From: Anaerolineae bacterium
GTDB taxonomy: Bacteria; Chloroflexota; Anaerolineae; B4-G1; DUEL01
DNA length: 64,000 nt
NCBI GenBank assembly: GCA_016931695.1
Contig: JAFGEI010000022.1
Location: forward strand, 1-64,000
Reading direction: 5' to 3'
The notes under the pieces are model-generated. The model saw nothing but the letters and a program-made list of their open reading frames with translations. It was not told the DNA's origin and made no database searches. The position numbers and the translations under genes are program-made. Position 1 is the first letter of the stretch. The number at the start of each line of letters is the position of its first letter. Shown here in pieces: positions 1-7,767 of the stretch.

Positions 1-29
1 CTTTCATAGCGTAAAACGTAGGGGTAAAA

Positions 30-767
30 CTACTCCCTTCCCATTCCCAGTCCGCGCAGCTCTCGCAGGACGTCGTGCACAAAGCGCCACACGGCGGGCA
101 GCAGGGCCAGTTGGGCGCCGGGGATCGCCGCTCTCAAGGCCAGCCCCGCCGCCCCGCTCGCGACGACCGAGACCATGCGCAGCAGGGCCAGGCGGGAGGC
201 GAGCGCCAGTTGAACCGACTGGCGGTGAACCGCCATGGCCGCCGGGCTCGGGCTGCCGGCCCACGTCGTTGCAAAGCCGCCCCGCCAATCCACGACTGTC
301 TGGCCGACGAGCGCGCCAGCCCATTCGGTCCCGACTGCGGCGCAGCAGGCGACGGCCTGCCCCACCCGCCCCATCCAGTCACACCACTGCTGCTGCATCT
401 GGCGCTCCTGGCGCTGCGCCTCGGCAGTGGGCGCGGCAAAGGCCGGCGATTGGAGCCTGGCGACGGCCTGGGCCAGCATCTCCCGCTGGCAAGACAGCTC
501 TCCTGCAGCGCCGAAATCGCACTCCGGCAGCGCAAACTGCTGCAGCTCCCCCGCAACCCGGGCCAGGTCCTGCTCGACCCGTTCCAGCGCGGCCTGCCGG
601 GCCGTCAACGTGCTGCGCGCCGCCCCGAGCGGCCCATCGATGCGCACGCGCCAGGAGGGTCCGGCTGCCGCAGTCGAAAAGGCGCGGCCCGCCTCCCCTG
701 CCGCCGACCAGATTCCCAGCGGGTCCTCGCCGCCCGGCGGCGTGACCTCGCTCAGCAATTCGATCAC
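30..767 (-). CDS. Small helical protein of unknown function, last gene of the STAND/CHAT locus
   Basis: I do not recognise a family. The GTG start is chosen because it overlaps the stop of the preceding gene in a GTGA tetranucleotide (764-767), implying translational coupling; the longer frame in the ORF track runs out of frame through that gene. The product is 245 residues. The middle is rich in Ala, Leu, Gln and Arg and looks helical, followed by a Trp/Cys-rich stretch near residue 124 (QQQWCDWMGRVG). The last 60 residues contain two hydrophobic segments (one is LALLRMVSVVASGAAGLAL) that could be membrane or amphipathic helices. Its place at the end of a protease-like operon suggests an accessory protein, substrate or membrane-acting partner; that is inference. 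Confidence 0.65.
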   Translation of the reverse strand: MIELLSEVTPPGGEDPLGIWSAAGEAGRAFSTAAAGPSWRVRIDGPLGAARSTLTARQAALERVEQDLARVAGELQQFALPECDFGAAGELSCQREMLAQAVARLQSPAFAAPTAEAQRQERQMQQQWCDWMGRVGQAVACCAAVGTEWAGALVGQTVVDWRGGFATTWAGSPSPAAMAVHRQSVQLALASRLALLRMVSVVASGAAGLALRAAIPGAQLALLPAVWRFVHDVLRELRGLGMGRE

Positions 768-2749
768 GGCCTGACCACGTTGAGCAGGTCGGTCGCCACG
801 CCGGTCATTGTCTGCAGAAAGTGAGCCCGGTTGGCCTGGGCGTCCCGCACCATCTCCCGGTGCAGTTGCCACACCTGGGGGTCGCTCTCCTCGACCTCGT
901 CCGGCAGGTAGGCCTCGACGCTGCCGTCGAACTTGATGCGGGTAAAGGCGCGGAGCTTTTTCTCCCCCCCCTGCCGGGCGATGGTCTCCAGATCGGGCGC
1001 GGTATAGGTGCGCACCTCCAGGGTAGCGATCTTGTCGGCCGCCTTTTGCAGTGCCTCGGACAGCTGCTGTGCGAACTGGCCCAGGGACGCGGTCAGATCG
1101 CCGAGTTGCGGGCGCATGGCGACGAAGGGATCGGCGCCGGCGCTCAGATCGACCGCTGGCGATACCCCCGTCCTGCCCATCCGCTCGCCCGCCTTGGGCG
1201 GCGCAATGCGGCCCGCCTCGGGCAGCGGGGGCCGCTCCGGCGGCGCGCCGTCGCGGGCAAAGGGAATGCTGACCGCCGGGTCGCCCAGGACGACATAGCC
1301 GCGCGCGTCGTTGGTCGCGGTCCACAGGCGCACCAGTTCGCGGTCGCTGACGAATGCGTCGTCAAAGCGCAGCTCTTTCAGGCTCTCGCCGAGCTCGGCG
1401 GCCATGTCGGCGTAGCGCATGCCAAAGCTGGGATCGGTCGCCAGGCCGACCGGCTCGCCGTTCATCAGCTTGCGCAGCGCCGTCTCAAAGGCCTGGATGT
1501 CGGGGGCGCCGCTTTCGGTGAGGAAGGAATAGCCCCAGGCCCGTTCGACGTGGCCCAGCACCGCCAGCGCGCCCCGCCGCAGCAGTTGGTTGGGCAGCGC
1601 GGCGGTAAACTCGTGCGGGGCGATCCGCGGCCGTCCCCGGCGGGCGTCGATGACGAACTGGTCGAACTGGGGCGTCCCGGCGCCGTAGCAGGCAAAGAAC
1701 AAGGCGACCATGCCGAGGACGTTGCCCTGCGGGACGTCTTCGGCGGCAAAGTAATGGGCGCGCCCGATGCCGTGGCCCGGGCCGGGCCACTCCTGGCCGA
1801 GCAGCGCGCCCTGGTGGGCAAACTGCTGGGCGTGATTGAGCGGAAATTCCACCCCGTGGCTGGCAGTCATCAGCAACGCCGGCGTCCGCTGCGGGTCGCC
1901 GCCCAACAAATCGCCGAGCCGGGCGCGGGTCGCCTGGCCGGGCCCGACGTGGGCGGCGAGGCGCCACGCCCATTCAAGCGGAATCTCGCCCGTCCGCTGC
2001 TGCTGTTGCAAGTGATCGATCAGGGGCTGGATCATGTAGGTCGAGCTCAACTCGGTCGCCCGGTCGCCGGGGTTGGCGACGCCCCAAAAAGCCGCCTGGC
2101 GGTCGAGCTGCACCTGGCCGCTCTCGGCGGCGACGACGTTGGCGGCGTACTGGGCGTAGGCATCCCAATCGTCGCCGAAATCGAGCCGGCCCACGCCGCG
2201 CATCAGGTCGAGCTCGTACTGGAAGAAATAGGGAATCTCGAGCGGGCTGCCGACGAGCAGGACGTAAAAGGGCAATTGCTCGGGATCGGCCGGGCCGCGC
2301 CGGACCTCGGGGGTCTGGCGGCGGAAGAAGGCAGACTTGCGCTCGCCGGGCTGGTAGCCGGATTCGCCCTCGAACAGGCGGAACAGGCGCTCGCCGGCCT
2401 GGTCGAGCCGCCGCTGGAGTAGGGGGGCCAGGGCCTCCTTGATCGTCTCCCGCCGTCCAGGGTCCATGTCGGCGGGCAAGATCACCGCCCAGCCGGCCTG
2501 GCCGAGGTCGGCGGCATCGACGCCCTCCTTGGCCGGCTCGTCGAACATCCGCGCCCTGCGGCCGCGCTTTTCCCGCATCTCGGAGAGGTGCTCGTCATCC
2601 GCCTCCGGCTCCCCCGCCGCCGGCTCGCCCTTGATGATGCGCGCCAACTGCTGCGGAGACATGGGCGGCAGGGCGTATTCGCCGGTCACGCCGTCGATGC
2701 CGTTGAAATAGAGCTTGTCGCCAAACAGGTCGGCTAACTCGTCAGACAT
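764..2749 (-). CDS. Gingipain/C25-like caspase-fold peptidase homologue (short paralogue)
   Basis: 661 residues. ATG at 2749 is preferred over the track start because AAGGAGGGAACC lies just upstream. An N-terminal box (LYFNGIDGVTGEYALPP, residues 13-29) is shared with the next gene upstream. The core has features of clan CD peptidases of the C25 type: LLVGSPLEIP near 170, a candidate catalytic His in LLMTASHG near 297, a candidate catalytic Cys in LFFACYGAGTP near 354, and a terminal GDPAV motif near 490, typical of C25-like domains. Residues 520-661 form a separate helical tail. There is no signal peptide, so it probably acts in the cytoplasm. It lies 28 bp after its larger paralogue and overlaps the small gene that follows. 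Family assignment is by motif only. Confidence 0.8.
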   Translation of the reverse strand: MSDELADLFGDKLYFNGIDGVTGEYALPPMSPQQLARIIKGEPAAGEPEADDEHLSEMREKRGRRARMFDEPAKEGVDAADLGQAGWAVILPADMDPGRRETIKEALAPLLQRRLDQAGERLFRLFEGESGYQPGERKSAFFRRQTPEVRRGPADPEQLPFYVLLVGSPLEIPYFFQYELDLMRGVGRLDFGDDWDAYAQYAANVVAAESGQVQLDRQAAFWGVANPGDRATELSSTYMIQPLIDHLQQQQRTGEIPLEWAWRLAAHVGPGQATRARLGDLLGGDPQRTPALLMTASHGVEFPLNHAQQFAHQGALLGQEWPGPGHGIGRAHYFAAEDVPQGNVLGMVALFFACYGAGTPQFDQFVIDARRGRPRIAPHEFTAALPNQLLRRGALAVLGHVERAWGYSFLTESGAPDIQAFETALRKLMNGEPVGLATDPSFGMRYADMAAELGESLKELRFDDAFVSDRELVRLWTATNDARGYVVLGDPAVSIPFARDGAPPERPPLPEAGRIAPPKAGERMGRTGVSPAVDLSAGADPFVAMRPQLGDLTASLGQFAQQLSEALQKAADKIATLEVRTYTAPDLETIARQGGEKKLRAFTRIKFDGSVEAYLPDEVEESDPQVWQLHREMVRDAQANRAHFLQTMTGVATDLLNVVRP

Positions 2750-2777
2750 GGTTCCCTCCTTTTTACACAAATTCCAC

Positions 2778-5468
2778 TCACGCGATATGCAGGCGCACAG
2801 CCGGATCGCCAAGGACGATGTACCCGCGGGCGTCATTGTTCGCCGTCCACATCTCGGCCAGCTCGTAGGGGTCTGGCGCCATCCCCAGGTCTGGGTCGGC
2901 GTTCTCCAACACGGAGACGAGCTCGGTCGACAGCGCGGCGTAGCGGCCGTTAAAGTACTCCATCGCCCAACCGACCGTCTGCCCTTTGAGGATGCGCTCG
3001 ACAGCGCCCTGGAAATGGCTGATCTGCTCCGTCCCCCGCTGTCCCAGGAACGAGGTGCCCCAGGCCCGCTCGACGTGGCCGATGACTGCCAGCGCGCCGC
3101 CGCGGGAGAGGCTCAGCATGGCCTTGGGCAGCGCGGCGATGAAGGGAGAATCGGCGATGGTCTCGCCGCGCGCCTTGTACCGCTGCCGGTAATACTCGTC
3201 GTAGCGCGGGGTGCCCGCGCTGTAGCAGGCAAAGAAAAAGGCGATCATCCCCCCCAGGTCGAACTCTTCCCCCAAATCGCCGCCGGACAGGTAGTAGGCA
3301 GGGGGGATTTCCTGCTCGCCGTCGGGGCCCGGCCACTCCTGGCAGACCAGCGCGCCCTGGCAGGGAACCTGGCGCTGCTGCGGGTCGTCCTTGGCGAACT
3401 CGATGCCGTGGCTGGCGGTAAAGAGCAGGGCAGGGGGTTCATCTTGCAATACCTGGCACAGCGCCTGCTTGGTCGCTTGCTGCCGCAGGAGCGGCGTCAA
3501 TTCCCACTCGCCGCCGTATTGCTTTTCCAGCTGCTCGTGCAGCGGTTGCACCAGGCTTTCGGTGTTCTGCCGGGTGGCCTCGTCGCTGCCGTTGACGGTG
3601 CTGAAAAAGACCGCCCGCCGGCCCCGCTGCACCTGCCCGGTCTCGGCGGCGACGACGCTGCGGGCATAGTTGGCATAGGCCGCCCAATCGTCGCCAAAAT
3701 CGATCCGGCCGACGGCGTACTGCACGTCGAGCTGGTACTGGAAATGGAAGGGGATCTCTTCCGGGCTGCCGACGAGGAGCAGGTAGTAGGGCGCGCGCTC
3801 GGGGTCTGCCGGTTGGGCCGGCTCGGCCCCGTGGCGGCCCAGGAACTCGGCGGCCGACTCTTGCGGCCGGTAGCCGTGCTTGCCCTCGTACAGCCGGTAA
3901 TAGCGGCCGGCCTGCGACTCGCGCCTCTCGAGCAGCGGGGCGAGGGCCTTTTTGATCTCGGGCACCTTTTGTGGGGCGGCCGGGTCCTCGTAGGGAAAGA
4001 CGATGCCCCACCCGGCCTGGGCCAGGTCCAGCGGATCGATGCCCTCCCTGACCCCGGCCTGCTTGAGCGGGTCGAGCATCCGCGACAGCCAGCCGTCCAG
4101 CAGGACGAGCAGGTCGCCCCAAGCCGCCCCGGACCGCTCGACCAGCGGGGGCCAGCGCTGCTCCAACTGGTCGAGCAGCAGACTCCACGACAAGTCGGCG
4201 GGATGGGCCGACAGGTCAGCGCGCAAGGCGGCCCACTCGGCCGGGCAGCCGCTGCTCTCCAAGGCATCGACGGCGTCGAGCAGCGGGCCCAGCCCGCGGA
4301 TGCGGATGCGCTCCTGCAGCCGGGCGACGTCGTTGATGGCATTGATCCCGGCGATGGGAACGGTGCGCAGCTCGTTGAACACCGCTGCCAGCCAACCGTG
4401 GCGCAGGCTGGCGTCCGCGCCGTAGCGCGGGTCGGCCCGGGCCTGGCGGATGCGCGCCCGGATCTCGTCGATCTTGTCCTTGGCATCCTGCTTCAAGTGT
4501 TCTTTCAGCACCCGCAGATTGTCCGGCTCCTCGTCCGGGTCGCTCAGCAAAAGCTTGAACAGGGAGTCCAGGTCGTTGTGGACCAGGCAGCGCACGATGT
4601 CGACCACCTTGTCGGCAGTATGGCCGGCCAGCCGGCGCTCTAGCGCCGCGCGCTGATCTGGGGCCCCATAGGCACTGCCCAACAGCCCGACCAGCACGTC
4701 GACCAGCCCGTCCATCTGTTCGCCGAGATTGCCGTGGGCAAGCAGTTGCGTGATGGCGACGACGGTCGCGTTCCGCTGGCGCTCGTTGCGACCCAAATCC
4801 CGCGCCAGGCCCTGGTACTGCCGCTCCGGCGGCGCGTAATGATGCGGGTCGCCCAGGATGTGCTCGGCCAGTGCCTCGGCGGTCATCGGCGGCAGGCTGT
4901 AGGCACCGGTCTGGCCGTCGAGGCCGTTAAAGTAGAGCAGGCGCTTTTGGGAACCCTGTCGCTCGTCCGCTGCAGCGGGGCCATCGCCCGGCTCGCCGTC
5001 GCTTTCCGAACCGAGCAGCGCACCGACGTCGACGGCGGGCAGGCCGCTCGCGGCCGGCTCGCCGCCCAGCCTGGCCTGCACGGCCGGATGGTCGCACAGC
5101 CGCCGCAGGGCATCCGCCGCCCCGGCATCCGCTTCGAGCTGCCGGCGGAGGTGATCCAATTTCTCCCTGTCGGGCGGCCGTTCCTGCAAAGCAGCGATCA
5201 GCGCCTCCACTGCCGGGCCGGCCCCGACGGCGCGGAGCGCGGTCAGCCGGGGGGCCAGGTCGGCGGCCTCGGAATTGTCCATCATCCGCGGGCGCTGCTC
5301 AAAGATGGGCGGGATTTCGCTCGCCTGGCCCAAGATGCGCAGCGCGTCGTCGTAGGAAGGGTCGAGGAAAGACCCTCCGCCAGAGCCGGCCCCCATCTCT
5401 TTGCGACCTCCCAGGTCCAGCGGGTCGCGTCCCAGGTCGTCATCGAACGGATTTCTATTCTCTGGCAT
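2778..5468 (-). CDS. Gingipain/C25-like caspase-fold peptidase homologue with helical insert (long paralogue)
   Basis: 896 residues; ATG with a GGGGGGAAAAG ribosome site, overlapping the CHAT-TPR gene by 14 bp. A polar N-terminal arm of ~170 residues precedes the box shared with the shorter paralogue (LYFNGLDGQTGAYSLPP). Residues ~230-460 are an all-helical, Leu/Asp-rich insert that the paralogue lacks and that could be an adaptor or prodomain. The C25-like core follows: LLLVGSPEEIPF near 564, candidate catalytic His in LLFTASHG near 687, candidate Cys in FFFACYSAGTP near 744, and GDPAVRL at the extreme C-terminus. Both putative catalytic residues are intact. It is probably an intracellular protease effector of the neighbouring CHAT/STAND proteins; substrate unknown. 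Confidence 0.8.
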   Translation of the reverse strand: MPENRNPFDDDLGRDPLDLGGRKEMGAGSGGGSFLDPSYDDALRILGQASEIPPIFEQRPRMMDNSEAADLAPRLTALRAVGAGPAVEALIAALQERPPDREKLDHLRRQLEADAGAADALRRLCDHPAVQARLGGEPAASGLPAVDVGALLGSESDGEPGDGPAAADERQGSQKRLLYFNGLDGQTGAYSLPPMTAEALAEHILGDPHHYAPPERQYQGLARDLGRNERQRNATVVAITQLLAHGNLGEQMDGLVDVLVGLLGSAYGAPDQRAALERRLAGHTADKVVDIVRCLVHNDLDSLFKLLLSDPDEEPDNLRVLKEHLKQDAKDKIDEIRARIRQARADPRYGADASLRHGWLAAVFNELRTVPIAGINAINDVARLQERIRIRGLGPLLDAVDALESSGCPAEWAALRADLSAHPADLSWSLLLDQLEQRWPPLVERSGAAWGDLLVLLDGWLSRMLDPLKQAGVREGIDPLDLAQAGWGIVFPYEDPAAPQKVPEIKKALAPLLERRESQAGRYYRLYEGKHGYRPQESAAEFLGRHGAEPAQPADPERAPYYLLLVGSPEEIPFHFQYQLDVQYAVGRIDFGDDWAAYANYARSVVAAETGQVQRGRRAVFFSTVNGSDEATRQNTESLVQPLHEQLEKQYGGEWELTPLLRQQATKQALCQVLQDEPPALLFTASHGIEFAKDDPQQRQVPCQGALVCQEWPGPDGEQEIPPAYYLSGGDLGEEFDLGGMIAFFFACYSAGTPRYDEYYRQRYKARGETIADSPFIAALPKAMLSLSRGGALAVIGHVERAWGTSFLGQRGTEQISHFQGAVERILKGQTVGWAMEYFNGRYAALSTELVSVLENADPDLGMAPDPYELAEMWTANNDARGYIVLGDPAVRLHIA

Positions 5469-7644
5469 TCTTTTCCCCCCTTGACTCCTCTTCCCCTTGT
5501 CTCGCTGTCAGCCAGTCTCTCACGCGGGCGATGCGGTCGGCGTCGGAGGGCGGCGCCAGGCGCAGGTAGGTCTGGAAATCGACGCTGGCTCGTTCCTCTT
5601 TGCCCTGGCGGGCCAGGAGCCGCCCGCGGCCAAAGTAATAGCGGGCCTCGGCCGGCGCGCGGGCGATGGCGCGGTCGAGGGCCGCCAACGCCTGGTCGAA
5701 GCGGCCCAGGTCGCGCAGGGCGAGCCCCAACTGGTGGTAGGTCTCGGCCCGCGGCGCGCGGGCCAGCTCGGCCTGGTAATCGGCGGATGCCAGCTCGAAC
5801 TCGCCCCGCAGGTAATGGGCCAGCCCCCGTTCGCCATAGGCGGCGGCGTAATCGGGCCGGGCGTCGACGGCCTGGCTGTAGGCCTGGAGCGCCTGCTGCA
5901 AGCTGTCGCGCGCTCCCGCCTCGTCGCCCTGGGCGCGCCGGGCGACGGCCCAGACCCGCAGCGCCTGGCCCAGGTTGAAGGCGGCGGCGACCAGTCCGGG
6001 ATCGAGCGCCAGCGCCCGGCGGTAGTCGGCGATGGCGGCAGGCCGGTCCTGGCGGTGGACGGCGTGCAGGTTGGCGCGGTAAAAGTATGCCTGGGCCAGC
6101 CCCGGCGGGTCATTGTCGCCATCCCGCTCCACTGCGGCGATTGCCGCGCTCAACGCCGCCAGCGCTCGATCGTATTTCTGCTCCCAATAGTACAACTGGC
6201 CCAGGGTAAAGAAGGCAAAATAATCGACCTGCTGCGGCAGGTCATTGTTGACAAAGAGGACAAAATCGTCCGCCGCTGCCAGCCGGCCGCGCACGCTGGC
6301 GTCAGTGGGGGCAGCGGTCGGATCGCGATAGGCGAACAGCGGCTCGGTGACGCTGAAGCAAGCGCGGAAGCGGCTGCGGTCGTACCAGCCCCAGATGACC
6401 AGGGCAGCGCCGTAGCGGGCGGCCAGGCGGCGGACGTCGTCGTCGTCGCCGGGGCCAAAGGCGCTCTCTTTCAGCCACACCACGCGGACATCGGCCAGGC
6501 TGGCTTCCTGGACCCGCTGCTGCAGGTCGTCCCGCAGGTCGATCTCGAAAAAAGCCGCTTCGTGGCCCTGGAACTCGGGGATGAGGATGAGAACCTCGCC
6601 GGGCCGGGCGGGCTGATCTTCCAGCACGGCCGGAGGGGTGGCAAAGATGCGCTCGGCGCCTCGCTCCAGAAAGAGGATGGGGATGCTCCAGCTTTCCCCC
6701 CGGTCGAGCAGGTAGCTGCGGGCCTCGTTGGCCGCGCGGTCGATCTCGCCGTGGGTTGCCAGGCGGCGGTAAAAGTGGTAGACGAACTCGCGCGCGGTTT
6801 CGATGCCGACCTTGTCGCGCATGGCCACCACGCCGCCGGCCCCGCCGGCGATCAGCGCCGGCGCCATCCCTACCAACGCCCCCTCCTTCACCCGCGCCGC
6901 CGACTCGCAAGCAGCCAGGACGACCAGGTGCGGCGGCCTGGACAGCGTGCCCAGCCGCTGCGTCCATTCCTCCTGGGCGACGGCCTGGGCCGTCCCGTCG
7001 GCTTCTTCCAAATAGATCACCGCCCCTCCCGCGGCAGGGCGAAAGGCGCCGTGGCCCACAAAGTGCAGCACGTGCGGCCCGCCCTCCAGGGCCTGGGCAA
7101 TGCGGTCGAGGGTGACCGGCGAGGGAATGCGCTCCGCGTCGACCAACCCCCGCAACGGCTGGAGCGCCCGCTGCAGCTCGGCCCACTCCAGGTCGGCGTC
7201 GAAGCGGTCCAGGCCGGTGGGGTTGCTGATGGCGGCGACGACTCGCAGCGGCCAATCGGTCTGGGGGGCGTGGGCGCGGGCGGTGGATTCGGGATGCAGG
7301 AGGCGGGAGAAGGGCGTGGCCGGCCCGGCGGTCAAGGGGACAGCGGGACCCGCTGCGGAGCGCAGCAAGCACTCCCAGCGCAGGTCGTGCAGCGCGGCAG
7401 CGGAATCGGCAACGACCAGCCGCAGCCGCGCCGGGCCGGCTCGTTGCAGCGCTGCGCCGATCTCTCCCCCCAGCACCGCCGCCGCCAGCAAACGGCCGTA
7501 CTCTTTCGCTTGTGACTGGGCCGCGAGCTGGGCCAGGTCGAGGGCCAGGGGCTGCACCGCCAGGGGCTGCTCCCCGGCCACCAACAGTGCTGCCTGGAGG
7601 CGGCCATCCTGGCGGGATAGCTGGAGAACGATTTCCTGCGTCAT
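5455..7644 (-). CDS. CHAT-domain peptidase with C-terminal TPR repeats
   Basis: 729 residues. The N-terminal ~330 residues form a CHAT (caspase HetF associated with TPRs) domain, with the His motif VLHFVGHGAF near 197 and the Cys motif VVLAACESA near 245, the expected catalytic pair. A linker (~340-470) follows, then about five tetratricopeptide repeats to the end (blocks such as AEARYYFGRGRLLARQGK). The TPR part is likely the partner-binding surface. The gene has its own promoter 43 bp upstream and heads the operon CHAT-TPR, long C25-like, short C25-like, small protein. In known CHAT/TPR systems such as the craspase pair TPR-CHAT is an activatable protease; equivalent function here is inference. 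Confidence 0.88.
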   Translation of the reverse strand: MTQEIVLQLSRQDGRLQAALLVAGEQPLAVQPLALDLAQLAAQSQAKEYGRLLAAAVLGGEIGAALQRAGPARLRLVVADSAAALHDLRWECLLRSAAGPAVPLTAGPATPFSRLLHPESTARAHAPQTDWPLRVVAAISNPTGLDRFDADLEWAELQRALQPLRGLVDAERIPSPVTLDRIAQALEGGPHVLHFVGHGAFRPAAGGAVIYLEEADGTAQAVAQEEWTQRLGTLSRPPHLVVLAACESAARVKEGALVGMAPALIAGGAGGVVAMRDKVGIETAREFVYHFYRRLATHGEIDRAANEARSYLLDRGESWSIPILFLERGAERIFATPPAVLEDQPARPGEVLILIPEFQGHEAAFFEIDLRDDLQQRVQEASLADVRVVWLKESAFGPGDDDDVRRLAARYGAALVIWGWYDRSRFRACFSVTEPLFAYRDPTAAPTDASVRGRLAAADDFVLFVNNDLPQQVDYFAFFTLGQLYYWEQKYDRALAALSAAIAAVERDGDNDPPGLAQAYFYRANLHAVHRQDRPAAIADYRRALALDPGLVAAAFNLGQALRVWAVARRAQGDEAGARDSLQQALQAYSQAVDARPDYAAAYGERGLAHYLRGEFELASADYQAELARAPRAETYHQLGLALRDLGRFDQALAALDRAIARAPAEARYYFGRGRLLARQGKEERASVDFQTYLRLAPPSDADRIARVRDWLTARQGEEESRGEKNARE

Positions 7645-7686
7645 TTCGCTGCGATTATTGGCCGAGACTGGGGTATTCGCAAGGTA

Positions 7687-7714
7687 AGTATAGCCGTATC
7701 CCGCGGTGCGTCAA
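7687..7714 (-). promoter_or_regulatory. Promoter of the CHAT-TPR/peptidase operon
   Basis: Reading the minus strand, TTGACG (7709-7714) and TATACT (7687-7692) are separated by 16 bp. The -10 box lies 42 bp before the ATG of the CHAT-TPR gene. The rest of the 123-bp gap shows no obvious terminator for the STAND gene upstream, so both read-through and independent initiation are possible. Confidence 0.65.
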
Positions 7715-7767
7715 ATTGCATTCGGGATGCTCTTCTGGGATGTAACAGAGTACAACTCCGCTCGGGC

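Noticed and set aside
821-2422. 533-codon plus-strand ORF opposite the short C25-like gene
   Set aside because: Shadow frame; no domain signature, while the minus strand aligns with its paralogue throughout.
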